Positions 35,701 through 46,599 of a stretch of 64,000 bases of DNA are shown piece by piece (within the stretch, counting starts at the first letter, position 1; every line of letters begins with the position of its first letter). This DNA is from Drosophila pseudoobscura. Lineage: Eukaryota > Arthropoda > Insecta > Diptera > Drosophilidae. The notes beneath the pieces were generated by a model, which saw only the letters and a list, made by a program, of their open reading frames with translations, was not told the DNA's origin and ran no database searches. The position numbers and the translations under genes are program-made. The stretch spans positions 992,001 through 1,056,000 of the forward strand of contig NC_046682.1 of assembly GCF_009870125.1 (NCBI RefSeq). Direction: 5' to 3'.

Positions 35701-35992
35701 TTCGATCCTTCAACATTCACATCTGCATGTACAAAATAATGGAAAGCTTCGTTCCGAATTGAGTGCTACTTCGTCAGCTTCGGTTGCATCAGCCTCATCC
35801 AATTCATGCACGACATCAAGTGCTTCGGACAGCATGTTAGTGACCGAGCAAGGATTTCTACGTTTTCGTTCTATTGAAGATCCCAATAATTCGCAAAATA
35901 ACTCAATTCCAGATGGAAGCGTTAGCAGTGTCGCTGTGTCGTCTCTTCGCCATCCAAGTTGCAGTGCAACCCTAAATGGCATCAATTGCTAA
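26742..35992 (+). CDS. Seven-pass membrane protein of PRRT3/PRRT4 type
   Basis: Exons 26742-27136, 31961-32178 and 32277-35992 join in phase (2, 1) to 1442 residues. The chosen ATG is followed by a hydrophobic leader (MLIMLLIASHHICLSHSLL), a plausible signal peptide. Residues ~28-530 are a long, Pro/Ser/Asn-rich, probably extracellular region (RRPIPPPSLMP, YSPPSRTFFTPP). About 535-835 holds seven hydrophobic segments beginning WNIHIYLSVVLFTILSVYSL and ending ITLISWVTGL; this block resembles the conserved domain of vertebrate proline-rich transmembrane proteins 3 and 4. The tail (835-1442) is low-complexity with His/Gln, Gly/Ser and a Glu/Asp run (SEEEDEEEDD), probably cytoplasmic. An internal poly-Gln/Ser loop interrupts the TM4-TM5 region. 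The role of the family is unknown. The first intron is 4.8 kb and packed with transposons. I do not assign a gene name. Confidence 0.85.
27480..27905 (-). repeat. Reverse-oriented deleted copy of the abundant interspersed repeat
   Basis: In reverse complement it ends in the same CTCACAACG...CCCCTC left terminus and contains TTCCGCCCCCACAAAGGACG and AATAGCCGAGTCGATTGAGC. It is inside the first intron of the seven-pass gene. Confidence 0.78.
28256..29344 (+). repeat. Longest copy of the abundant interspersed repeat (class unresolved)
   Basis: Left end GAGGGGGAACGTTGTGAG, then TATACCCGATACTAAGTCAG at 28306. The right end AGTATCGGGTATAAAA at 29332 is the inverse of the latter's first 12-13 bases, giving short subterminal inverted repeats. 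The interior is modular: TTTTCGTCCTTTG(T/C)GGGGGCGG-like blocks recur near 28565, 28705 and 29038, and GTTGCTCTAGC(C/T)(T/C)TTA-like blocks near 28660, 28799 and 29132. No coding capacity is visible. At least seven other partial copies lie in this window on both strands (1, 2890, 8268, 25245, 27480, 39660, 63522). Confidence 0.82.
29380..30040 (+). mobile_element. hAT-family transposase remnant
   Basis: In shifting frames the plus strand reads FHTEVRWLSRGKVLSRIYEP near 29553, ENWIVQLAYLAYILAHLF near 29675, and then KTESFRAKLRLWI and KMFPNARATDSEIKV toward 29910. These are characteristic of hAT-type transposases of the animal SCAND3/ZBED-like group. Stops and shifts show it is dead. No terminal repeats were found. 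Confidence 0.68.
30466..31038 (+). pseudogene. Harbinger (HARBI1-like) transposase, catalytic core deleted
   Basis: 30466-30795 opens with ATG and reads a basic N-terminus then LLQELQNGDERNYYNFFRMS, KQDTVMRPAIPPNERLALTL, RF and a stop. In related proteins a Leu codon (TTA) stands where TAA is now, and the next codons ATG (Ala-Thr-Gly) still fit. After a gap, 30844-31038 reads GTFDNEVDGEVVTGTCRNDL and EAKDIREEFKNLFVSPDGEV, ending KHI, the C-terminal end of the family. The DDE catalytic middle is absent, so this is an internally deleted copy. Confidence 0.82.
31062..31481 (-). CDS. MADF-domain DNA-binding protein of the Harbinger element
   Basis: This minus-strand frame contains WDHEKTIQIIELYENNSVLW at about residues 27-46, then AYREIAEKLDKSDEIKTKIH, LRTQFLQEVRTVKQKK and SKWEFFKALKF, a near-complete MADF domain. 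In PIF/Harbinger elements such a protein partners the transposase and brings it to the DNA ends. The true start is uncertain, since the residues before the domain (MVASVACLFACAVCFQSQYC) look non-coding. The domain itself is open, so this half of the element decayed less than the transposase. Confidence 0.72.
   Translation of the reverse strand: MVASVACLFACAVCFQSQYCSKKSNIWDHEKTIQIIELYENNSVLWDVSSADYTNKNKKQNAYREIAEKLDKSDEIKTKIHNLRTQFLQEVRTVKQKKSGQGTSDNYTSKWEFFKALKFNKNDDGNNYKIQNLVSSTIY
31707..31898. repeat. Foldback MITE with ~80-bp arms
   Basis: The left arm from 31707 (ATACACTCCCCGACACTTGA, ... CACCAATATTTTCGGGCACA) is the near-exact reverse complement of the right arm ending 31898, with about 30 bp of spacer near 31790-31820. 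There are only a few mismatches. It contains no coding sequence. It lies 60 bp before exon 2 of the seven-pass gene. Confidence 0.88.
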
Positions 35993-37589
35993 AGCAATCA
36001 TTTTTTTATTCATACGTATGTATGTACATGCTACGTAGCTTTGAATGCCATAACGATAATTGTCTTGTTTCGGTTAAAAGCAATTGAAAGCAAATCTGTT
36101 TTAATTGCTGGTTTATGCCAATAGTAGTTAAATCACCACTTTCTACTCTCTTCAAACTTGTGATATACATATAACAAACAACTAGCAAAACAAAACAAAA
36201 AAATTATATATATATATATATATACAAAATATTGTCAGTCGGTAAAGCATAAAGTTATTTACGATCCAATACATTATAGCATATGTACGTATTTAATATA
36301 CATATATCAGTCTTATTTATTTCATAAAATTCCTAATTTAGAATCAAAACTTATATAAACAATTTCTATCCATGCACGGATAGCATCACATGCATTTCAA
36401 ACACCGTATAAATATGTAATTCACGAAACAGTATACCTTACAGATTTCAATTCATAGTAGCGAGATCTGTTCTATTTCGGCGGCCCCAATCATTTGATGT
36501 ACATATTAAATATGTATGTAAATATTCAGAAACCAGCAACTTTCAAAGCATTAGAAATATCATTTCTATTTCGTAATTTTCCTTATTGTACTTATTTTGT
36601 TTAGCGTTAATGTATTTGAAAGTCTATACAGGCGTTCTTGCGTTGTACATATATATTATATTACATTTTGGGGTTCCATTAGCCATTGATATTAAATAAG
36701 ACAAAGATTTGTATTTATCTACTTTTATTTACATAAAGACTTATTTATCCCTTAAATTCAGTTCCGCACGATCCTTTTTTATTAATCCCTTTTATCATTA
36801 ATGTTTTTCTTTTGACATTCAATATATGTACAAATATTTAGACAAACATAAACAAAAACATCCTCTGCAAGGGCAATACAACTTGAAATTGAACTTAAAT
36901 AAAATCTTTCCCGTGAATGGAAGAATTAATGAAAAATTGGCTTAGGCCTAAAATAACTCCTACATAAAGAAAAAAAAAACAGGGCTTTTGCTTTCTTGGC
37001 CTTGCTAAGTGCTCAGCAAATTGAATTTTGACTATGTTGTAGAAAATGATTTCATTCAAATTAAGATTAAAATTTAAACTAAGAAATATACACAAAACTA
37101 ATGCTTTTACGAAAATAAGTAATTAATAGCCTGTTATAATGACACGTTAATATACATAGTACTGATTAGTTAAGGCTTTTGCATTTTCTAATGTTAAATT
37201 GATCAAACATAAATGTATTCTTAACTAACTTATACTGCTCTATTAAGTACGATCAATTTGAGAACTTAAGGAAAAGGTTATAGTATTAATCAGACTATGC
37301 ACACTAAGCACTACACCAACACATCAAAAATAATTATATGGTTAGAATACCATTAATTAATTTCCATCATAATACAAATTAAATATGTATACTTATAATT
37401 CAATCATGTATATGAACAAATTTCGCATGTACGAGTATATGGAATTTTCAATTCCCACAATAAAATGACAAAAATATTACTGAACAATATAACCAAGCTT
37501 TTATTCCTACTTTGCTCTGCGCAATGCAGAACAGATTTCTGCAGAAAGCATACCTAGAAACAACTAAACAAATCCAAAAAATCCTGAAT
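35993..37589. other. Convergent intergenic region, probable 3' UTRs
   Basis: It lies between the stop of the seven-pass gene and the stop of the TTC39-like gene on the other strand. AT-rich, with several AATAAA signals (for example 37461) and a (TA)n run near 36206. No gene is seen. Confidence 0.6.
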
Positions 37590-40349
37590 TTACAATTCCC
37601 CGTCGGTATTATCATTTAAATCCATTAGCGCCATGTGTATCCTGAGGTGCAGCCGGGACTCTAACGCGTAGTGCGAAAACTTTTTCCTGTTAATGATTAT
37701 AGGTACTATTGTATGTTTATGGGATTGATCAAGTTACGCATACTTGGTATCCTGTAGCATGGATATGGCTTGATTTTTGTTGAAAGGTACGTAACAAAGG
37801 GCGGACTCAACATAAGCATATGGTAATAAAAACAAGTCCTCCTTAATTCCTCTTTGTGTTAAGCAATCGTGCAAGTCCCTGAAATCGAAATAGGTAATTG
37901 TAATTGGATAATTTTCTCTGCTCGAGATACGCTTACTGAAGAGCTAGATTCGGCTGCTCCATTTGCCTATAGAAAGCTCCACGCAGCAAGAGACAAAGGG
38001 CTCGATTGTCTGCATAGTATAATTGTGAAGTTTGACTTGGGTCCTTTAGCAGGACTAACTCTTTATTAATTGTCTGTAGAATATCGTCGGCGATAAGTGA
38101 GTTTGCTTTAATCAATTTAAATATGTTCCACAGATACATTTGCTCGATAAGCGGGAGAACGAGATCACTGTTTTGAGCGCCAAAACGAATTGCTCGCTTA
38201 ATCATAAACTTCTCCATTGGTAGCGATTTCCCAGAAATCCTCTGCCTAAATGCGGGGACTTCAAGCATTAGAGCCTGTATATCAGGATCGGTAATGTTAC
38301 AAGCAGTGGTCCTTCTCTGTTGAATGCATGCCAATTTGACCGCGGCTAAATTATATGTATAAATGGTTCGTGACCAACTACTATTTTTCAGCAAATATGT
38401 TGCATATAGTTCTGCCTCTGCCCAATTTCCCATTAGACTATTCAACCAAAAAAGCTCCCAAAAGCTTAAATGGTGAAGTTGTGGCCACGTGATTTGTGAA
38501 TGCACTGATTTTAAGTACCATAACTCTGCTGCAAACAAATTTCCTTTGATTAGCTCAAGTCGTCCCTTAAGAAAAAGTATCCATCCTCCCTTTGGATATT
38601 TGGCAAGCTGAGCTGTTAGAATTTCATCGCAAAACTGTACATCGGAGTCCGACTGCCGATCGCTTAGCATAGCTATTACCACAAGATAATACCCAAGCAA
38701 GGACAATCCGCAAAGAATCTGGCGCAACCCTTTTTCTCGGTTTCCCTTCTTTAGATAATCTAGGCCAGTAGTCTAAAAAAAAACAGTAGGATTTTATCTC
38801 GGAGGTTGACTAAAAAACGTACCTTGCTGCCCGTAAATCCAATAAATTTAAGAATGTTTAGTATACGTCCAGGTAATATTGATATCATAAGGTTGAACGT
38901 TCCAATCCCCATATACACTCCACTGGCGAAATGGGTGCTAGCCGATGCTGAGTCCTTGACCACGTCGAAGATCCATTCACGAGACTTCATTATTTGCTCA
39001 CATGCTCTGTTGCGCATAGAAACAACTAATCAAAATTACTATCACAATAAAAGTCCTTCTCACCTGAAACCACTATAACATTGCCGTACTTTGAGGCTAC
39101 CACGAATCAGTCCACTCAGATTATCATTCTCAATGAATGTTAAGAGGGCGTTCATTAATAAAGCCTCTGCCAAACACAGCTCAGCATGGCATTCCTGATC
39201 TGTTAGCTGGGAATAGTTTTTCTGAAAAGACTTAGGTAATGAAATATTGGGTTCTGCACTGGATAGTTACCTTCTTGAATGTACTAGTGATGGATTCCGT
39301 TAGAGTATTCTTTTTCCTGAATAATTGGCAAAGCTCTATACACTTTTTTATTTTCGCCGACGCACCCTCGATATTTTCGAAAGTAAGCATAGCCTCAAGA
39401 AAAGAAAATACTGCATATCCCAATGAGTGATAAAAGCTTGTTTCGGCGAATGGTTGCAAAATATTTCTTGCTTCATCGAATTGGTTATTAAAAAAATATT
39501 GCAACGCCAGTTCGGCGTGCTCTATAGATGTTTTAAAATCAGTTTTATAGCTATCAAAGCCGTAATGATCCGAGCAGGCATCATAATATTCCTAGAAAAA
39601 TTTAATGTTCATCAATTCAGCTTACAACCTCCAATAACGAGCGGCAACATTGCTTTACTTTTATACCCGGTACTCAGTCAGTATATACATATCGGATCCT
39701 GTGATTTATTTAATTTATACAATATAATTTATATATCGTTTGATATCGCTGTTAGCAAAAGGAACCAATTGATATTTTGGATACAACAAATTTCATAAAA
39801 ATCGGTCGAACGATCGCCAGAGGGCGAACGAAGTCTGACGAAAAATATGTGAGACAGATAATGAGTAAGCGCATGGAAGGCGTTGCGCAACCACTGCAAT
39901 TTCCATTTTTCCATGATTCTGCGTTTTTTGTGTTCTCGTATCGAAATTGTGGGTGCCACAGATTTTCGTCAGTGGCTAACTTGATTCCGTGTGTTATCAC
40001 ACGAAATTTGGTTGCTATAACAGCTATAGTAATGTTATAGTCTGAGAACTAGGCGGCAAACAAGACGGAGAGTGGGACGGACGGACAGACAGGAAGGCAG
40101 ACATACATACCTATATGGATTCGGCTATTGATGCTGACCAAGAATATATGTACTTTTTGGGGTAACGCTTTCTTCTGGGTGTTACACACATCCACCAAAA
40201 AGCGAATATACGTCTATACTCTTCGAGTACTAGGTATAGAAACAATTTTCAATACAATACAATGGCATGGACCATACCTCGAAATCTGACTCTTCTTCAT
40301 TTAAATCCCATTTTTGACCATCTTTGAACGCTGCTTGGGTGACCGACAT
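37590..40349 (-). CDS. TTC39/IML2-family tetratricopeptide-like protein
   Basis: Minus-strand exons 40349-40278, 39591-39271, 39221-39064, 39006-38823, 38772-37937, 37878-37744 and 37686-37590 join in phase to 600 residues, the usual length for TTC39 proteins. The ATG gives MSVTQAAFKDGQKWDLNEEE. Further family traits are YFFNNQFDEARNILQPFAET, YHSLGYAVFSFLEAMLTFEN, LTDQECHAELCLAEALLMNA, ASGVYMGIGTFNLMISILPG, LRQILCGLSLLGYYLV, GWILFLKGRLELIKGN, and SHYALESRLHLRIHMALMDL at the C-terminus. The helical repeats suggest a scaffold. Yeast Iml2 is linked to lipid droplet/inclusion clearance and vertebrate TTC39B to lipid metabolism; the fly role is unknown. It may correspond to CG31998 but I am not sure. 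The intron 39592-40277 hosts a species repeat. Confidence 0.88.
39660..40240 (+). repeat. Copy of the abundant interspersed repeat in a TTC39-like intron
   Basis: It begins TATACCCGGTACTCAGTCAG and ends GAGTACTAGGTATAG, matching the subterminal inverted repeats of the 28306-29344 core. The interior has TTTTCCATGATTCTGCGTTT-like and ATTCGGCTATTGATGCTGAC blocks. It lies antisense to the host gene. Confidence 0.8.
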
Positions 40350-41732
40350 CTCGGGAATTTCTAAACTGGTAGATTTATTTATTCTATAGTTGTGACTGTG
40401 CTTAGGTAATAAGTATATTTAAAATAGTATCGAAAGGAAACTTAAAAATACAGTTACATACACTGAATGTGTCCAAACTGAGCGGATAGGCTTATTTCAG
40501 AATCGGTAACAAAGCGAAAAATCTACGTTTCATTGGTGATACAATTATAACAAATGACATGCATATGCACGTATACGAGTATGTATGTATGTACATATGT
40601 AGGTAACTATTTATCCACATTTATATATGTACATATGTATATTTAAAGTTATAAAGCTACGTACTGTCTATAGTAACTTTCGACTATAACCCTTACTACA
40701 ATACAATTATTATGCCCGAATAGTTTCGGATCATTTGTTTTTTCATAAAAGTGTAATGAGTCCAGTCTATAGTATTTTGGGCTTTGAAAAGCCCCACATA
40801 TGTACATACATACATATGTATGTACATACATATGTACGTATATTCAGAATTTTTTTCCGCTTTAGATTATGTCTTTGTCATAGAAGATATTAAGTCACAA
40901 AAATACTTAACACCCTTTTGGGTGTTAAATTTTCAAAGTCGCCTAAGAGAATTCATTGATTAAATACATATGAAAGTGCGTAGTACATACATAATACAGT
41001 TGAGTGGCAACCATTTGCTAAAAACCATAATACCCAGCAAGGGAGCATTCGTATCTACATACATATATAAGTACATATGTATACGTTTTTATTGATGTAT
41101 GTACGTAAATATACAAAAATATGAGCAAATGTACATACATATGTATGTACATTAAGCTTTAAGCTTTTGTGTTGTTCGGTTGTGTTTTTATTGTGTTCCG
41201 CATGCATGCCATGCCTATCACATTGTAATAACAGAAGGGATCTGTTCTTCTTTATACTATTGCTTATATTTTCTTGTATATTTACAATATTATAAATACA
41301 AAAGTTCTTTAAACTGGTACTTTTTTCCGTACCCCTTGCTGCAGTTGGTAATTGTGTGAATCATTTGTGAGGGAAAAGATAATATACGATTACGCTTTAA
41401 GCTTGTGTGTTGTTGTTCCAGAGTGTTTTTTGGGTTCTGCATAAATAGTATTCTTATTCTTAGTATACCTGTGTAAAAAAATCTATATATGCACATCAAA
41501 TAACAGCTGGGACCTTATAATTATAATACACATACATACATACATATGTACATAATATAATCACCTAAATTAGCTGAACCTTTTCTTAAACTTGCGATTT
41601 ATTGTGCATACTTACACACATACATACAAATTTAAATTGTCTCCTTAGCATAGCTGTTGTGTGATTTGGTTTTATTTCCCGTAATAATGTACCTTGTTTT
41701 GTTTAGTTACAAATGTGTGAATGTAAGTACGT
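40350..41732. other. Upstream of the TTC39-like gene; microsatellite-rich
   Basis: Dense TACATATGTA / CATACATACATATGTATG palindromic microsatellites occur at 40565-40640, 40798-40845, 41060-41150 and 41530-41560. AAGCTTTAAGCTTTTGTGTT at 41154 partly recurs near 41395, hinting at a small duplication. I see no gene. Confidence 0.55.
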
Positions 41733-41855
41733 ATGGATGAACTTTTTAAGCTTTTACAAAAAGTTAATGTCACAACGTGCGATGCACCAACATATACTTA
41801 TGATGAAAAAAGACAGCTGATCGGGAAGCCAGAAAACTGCAGCTGTATTATGTGA
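41733..41855 (+). CDS. Candidate 40-residue small ORF, unidentified
   Basis: ATG 41733 opens a frame reading MDELFKLLQKVNVTTCDAPT and then a hydrophilic half ending ENCSCIM before TGA. Composition and codon choice look protein-like, unlike neighbouring frames. A possible donor (TAT|GTGAAC) at the end could extend it into the acceptor at 42345, but that joined frame is not convincing. I do not recognise it. It could be a micropeptide, the first exon of a gene whose other exons I missed, or chance. Confidence 0.27.
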   Translation: MDELFKLLQKVNVTTCDAPTYTYDEKRQLIGKPENCSCIM

Positions 41856-43435
41856 ACCGCGCCGTACTTTGTATGGATTTTGTAATTTGACAATCAAACG
41901 TATAGAGCTATGTAATATGTATAGTTTTATACAAATTAGTCGCTGGAAACGCATAAAAGTTCATGGTACACGCATATGTACATGTTGGCATTTCTGTCTC
42001 ATGCCTGTTATTCCAAAGTTCATATCGGTATTTAATTATGGAAAGAGTTTAAACAGATTACACAAGATTCAAAGTCCTCTTGGAATTGATAATATAATCT
42101 ATAAACTTCCGTCAGCTAATCTGGATTTACGATTGCTACCACCATCCATCCATTATTCTGTGGTGTGCCGCGTTGTGTTAGATACGTTATCGAATAGGCA
42201 TTTTATTGAAACATTCACAAGCTTATGGAGTCACATACACATATTATGACTATGAAATACGTTTTTACTACCATTACCTATACATTAAATAAATAAATTT
42301 AAATAGCCTGCTTAATATTCGTACATATTGTATGTATGTATTTCAGATGCGACTTCTTCTTTATGAACAAATTAAACTCGCTCAGCAGATTAATTTTAAG
42401 CAAATCTTCCGCTGGTCGACTTATAAGTACATTTTTAACAAATCCGCTGTTAATTTATAGTAGTTGTTATCAAATTTGGAAGCGTAGCAAAATTTATAAC
42501 GTTGCCTTAAGCAAGAAATTCGAATTGCCATTGATTAGTTTTGCTTCAAACCGCGACGGATACGAATGACGGCGACGGTCTTTGTTTTGTACTATTAAAT
42601 TTTGCTTTAAAAATCTGTTTTTTCTTATATGTTCATAGAACTCTACCGAGTTGATCGATTCTGACGTGTTCCTCTATCAAATCCCACCAATATTACTGAT
42701 CAGAAAAAGTGGAACGATTGGTACGCAATAGTCAATATTCTAACATATGTATAATGAACCCTACTCAGACATGCAGACTACTTTTCTGTAGATAGGTCAG
42801 CAAAAACTCAGTTTGTTCGTTTTAAACTTGTCAAAACACTATTAAATTCCCACAAATGGATATATGTATGTAGATATTTTTGTTGGCAACGTTTTTACTC
42901 TTAGTCCTGAATTTGATTTTGCATAGTCGACCGGATCTTTAAAATACATTTTACATGATGTTTTGTTAATAAATGGTTTATACTTGTTTTAAACCCATTT
43001 TTTAAATTAAGATACAATTTTGAAACTATGTACTTATTTTAAATCAGGCAGATCCAGGTAGTATATATATATACATATGTACATATATATATAAGATAAG
43101 TCGATATACACATACATACATACATATATGCCATAGGAACAATCGACAAAATTGTTTCAAAATTGAAGTTTAATACCTAAACACTGAAATTATTTTCCAC
43201 AGTAACGATCGGTTGGAAGACAAGTCTAGATGGCAAAAGCTTGTTCTTTCTGAAGATAATAAAATTTGTATTACTACGCCTTGCGTATGAAGATCGGTGT
43301 GCAATGTTATTAAAAGGCTTCGGACTCCGAAGCGTCATTTCATTTTTATCTCGGTTTAAAAATATTTTTTTCTTACATTTATTTCAATAAATTTTTAACA
43401 GACGCACCAGGTTTATATATATATATTGTGTAAAT
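41856..43435. other. Region between the small ORF and Abcd1
   Basis: A 126-codon frame (41869-42249) and a 77-codon frame (42336-42569) are open, but the residue make-up looks non-coding and neither has a convincing start. TATATATATACATATG microsatellites lie at 43060-43130. The Abcd1 promoter should be here. Confidence 0.4.
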
Positions 43436-46333
43436 ATGACCGTTCTATCCAAATACGTAGACCGTATAGCGGAAAAATGTGAACAAAATGGAATTACAAA
43501 GCACGCTTTTAGCTGCGTGCTCGTGACCAGTGCGATAGTAGCTCTTACCATTAAGATTACTACTCCGTATGTAAGAAATACGCAATCACAATCCCCAAGA
43601 AAGATTTTAACTGGGAAAACAAAAATCAATACAGGGGCATTAACACCATCAGGAACAGATGGCTCTGATGAAGATTTAAAGCTCGCTGAAGCAGAAAAAT
43701 TATTGGTGGCACAGAAATTAAAAAACAAAACCAATAAGCAGATGATCGAGCCTGGTTTAAACAAAGAATTTTTGAAGCAACTGGGAATGCTAGTTAAGAT
43801 TATGATACCTAATACTCTGTGCTACGAGACAGGCTTGCTCAGCATACACACGTTTTGCCTCATTTCCCGAACCTTCCTCAGTATTTATGTGGCCGCATTA
43901 GAGGGTGCACTTGTTAAATTTATAGTGCGTAAGGACGTTAAGCAGTTTTCCTTTGTTCTGCTTAAATGGTTTGGTATTGCTATCCCCGCTACATTTGTGA
44001 ATTCAATGATACGTTTTCTGGAAAGTAAATTGGCACTCGCCTTCAGGTAAATAATAAAATGATGTATGCAGAGTATAAGTAGACTCTAACTCCACTTAAC
44101 TTTTTATTTTAGAACGCGTTTGGTACGTCATTCATACCGATTATATTTCAAGAATCAAAATTACTATAGAGTATCAAATTTGGACGGACGTATCGAAAAT
44201 GCGGATCATCGGTGAGTCGTTAAGTCTATTTTCATTTATAGACTTTATTATCTTATTTAAAACCAAGGTACTTGCTGTGTTTCTTTTGATAATTATATAT
44301 TATATATATAATTATTATATATATATATATATCCAAGTGTAATAGTGTCTAAAGTTCTGAGTTGGGTTTGATACCTCTCACCATTTGAGAAAGAATACTT
44401 AAAGAATACCATAAAAAACAAAAATTATGAACAACACCAGTACTTTTGTTTTTGATTTACTGAAAAATAAACTTGTAATAAGAGCCCTTGAAACTTGCAA
44501 CATAAATAATTTCCTCTATAGGCTCACTGAAGATATTTCCGTATTTGCCAGTTCTGTGGCTCATTTATACAGTAGCCTGACTAAGCCTTGTTTCGACTTG
44601 ATGCTAATTGGCTTAGCATTGATGAGATCGTCCCGAAAAATGAAAGCGAATATCCTAACAGGTTAATAGATTATTTTTGTGTTAATGCCGTTATAATGTA
44701 TTATACCCCACTATTCAGGTCCGGCTTTGTCTGTAAGTGTCATAGCCCTAACCGCGCACATCTTACGGATTGTCTCACCAAAGTTTGGACAGCTGGTATC
44801 GGAGGAGGCAAACCGTTATGGTTACCTTAGGCATATTCACTCACGCATCATAACAAATGCCGAAGAAATAGCTTTTTACGGAGGGCATAAGGCAAGTCAT
44901 ATTTTCCAGAATTATTGAACAAAATAATGAATGTAGTAATTTAACGTTTATTTGAATTTTTAGGTGGAGATGCAACAGTTAAGGCAGGCATACAATCGCC
45001 TTGTTAATCAAATGAATAACATTTTTAGCCAAAAGCTGTGGTTTATAATGCTTGAACAATTTTTTATGAAATACGTTTGGTCTGGTACTGGAATGATTAT
45101 GGTATCGTTACCTATTCTGACAGGAAGTGCCGGCGATTCTTCATCTCTTGTTGATTCTTCTTCCACTGAGTCCAATGTTAGCGAGCGCACTCAGTATTTG
45201 ACAACAGCCAGAAATTTACTAATTTCTGCAGCGGACGCCATTGAACGATTGATGTCTTCCTACAAGGAGATTGTTGCTCTTGCTGGTTACACTTACCGTG
45301 TAGCTGGCATGATGGATGTGTTTGAGGAAACCGCTCAGGGAATCTATTGTAAGGCAACAGTAGTAGAAAACGACGAGATGAATGGTATTATTGAATTCCG
45401 TGATGGCAAACCTGTAGCTAAAGGTCGCATTATTTATACGGATGATCCCGGAAATATGTCAATCACTCTACGAGCAGTTCCAGTAGTGACACCCAACTGT
45501 GATATAGTTGTACCAAGCCTAACGCTTTGCATCGAGCCCGGTGTGCATTTGTTAATCACTGGTCCAAATGGATGTGGAAAGTCTAGCTTATTCCGTATAT
45601 TAAGTGGACTTTGGCCCATATATGCTGGGGAATTGCATATTCCACGGCCCGTGGAAGATAAACCCTGCATGTTCTATATTCCGCAGCGACCGTATATGTC
45701 TATTGGCAGCTTATGTGACCAAATAATTTATCCCGATACCCGAGAGGATATGAAACGCAAGAACATAACCGAAAATGAGCTAAAAGACATTTTAAAAATG
45801 GTCAGCCTAGAGCACATTGCGCAACGGTAAATACTCTTTATTTAATTCATGAAAATTTTACGACTTTAATTAATATTTTTGTATTCCACTTTTAGTGATA
45901 GTTTTGATGTGGTTCGCGATTGGAAGGACATTCTATCTGGAGGAGAAAAACAACGTATGGCGATAGCTCGACTTTTTTATCATAAGTACGAATAATTTAC
46001 ATGTGAAAAGTCTGATATATAATACTTTGCTTTCTTAGGCCACGTTATGCTTTACTTGATGAATGTACCAGCGCAGTTTCCATAGATGTTGAGAGTTCGA
46101 TATATGAAATTGCGAAAAGCATGGGCATAACGCTTCTGACAATAACACACAGACCGACTCTATGGTTAGATCTGAATGTGTATATTTTTTATCTAGAATT
46201 TTTATCTAAAATTAATTTATTTCTACAAATTAGGAAATATCACACACACATTTTGGAGTTTGACGGTCTGGGAAGCTGGCGTTTTAGAAAAATGGATTCA
46301 AATGAGCAGCAGAAAGAACAGTTCCTGCATTAA
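43436..46333 (+). CDS. Abcd1: ABCD-family peroxisomal ABC half-transporter
   Basis: Exons 43436-44046, 44113-44211, 44522-44661, 44719-44891, 44964-45826, 45896-45985, 46039-46164 and 46234-46333 join in phase to 733 residues, the family length. The N-terminal half is an ABC membrane domain ([20 protein letters not shown]; the EAA-like motif [12 protein letters not shown] is split by an intron). The C-terminal half is the ATPase: Walker [10 protein letters not shown] (~541-549), Q-loop PQRPYMS, signature LSGGEKQR (~643), Walker [11 protein letters not shown] (~662) and switch His in [13 protein letters not shown] half-transporters dimerise in the peroxisome membrane and import very-long-chain acyl-CoA for beta-oxidation. 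Human ABCD1 loss causes adrenoleukodystrophy. All catalytic motifs are intact. The intron after 44891 starts with GC, not GT. Confidence 0.94.
44892..44963 (+). other. GC-AG intron in Abcd1
   Basis: The exon ends CATAAG and the intron begins GCAAGT, the known consensus for the minority GC donor. It ends ATTTTTAG before GTGGAGATGC. The reading frame on both sides (FYGGHK / VEMQQLRQ) matches the family without gap, so the join is secure. No GT near the junction keeps the frame. Confidence 0.85.
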
Positions 46334-46599
46334 CTGCCGTTTTAAGTATTTTAAATGTATAGTTACATATAAATATTTGACTAAGTTGTTCTCTAAGGAA
46401 AAATGTCTGCTTTTTATATGTCGGATTTGTTATTATTGAGTCGAAAAACTTGACTATGAATTTTATATACAGACCTAAATAGTTAGACGTATTAAATTCT
46501 CTTATATTTTGCTATTTTATTACACATACAAAAATTAGAAAACTTTTTTTTTAACAGAAAAAGTCAGGGGCCGGCAGCTGAACTTGCTGTCAGTCAATA

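Noticed and set aside
40560..41160. Dense palindromic TACATATGTA arrays as possible CRISPR or regulatory repeats
   Set aside because: They lack regular spacing and unique spacers; this is the common Drosophila microsatellite type.
41869..42249. A 126-codon plus-strand frame upstream of Abcd1
   Set aside because: Residue composition is unlike protein, no family resemblance, no convincing splice partner; kept only as a comment.
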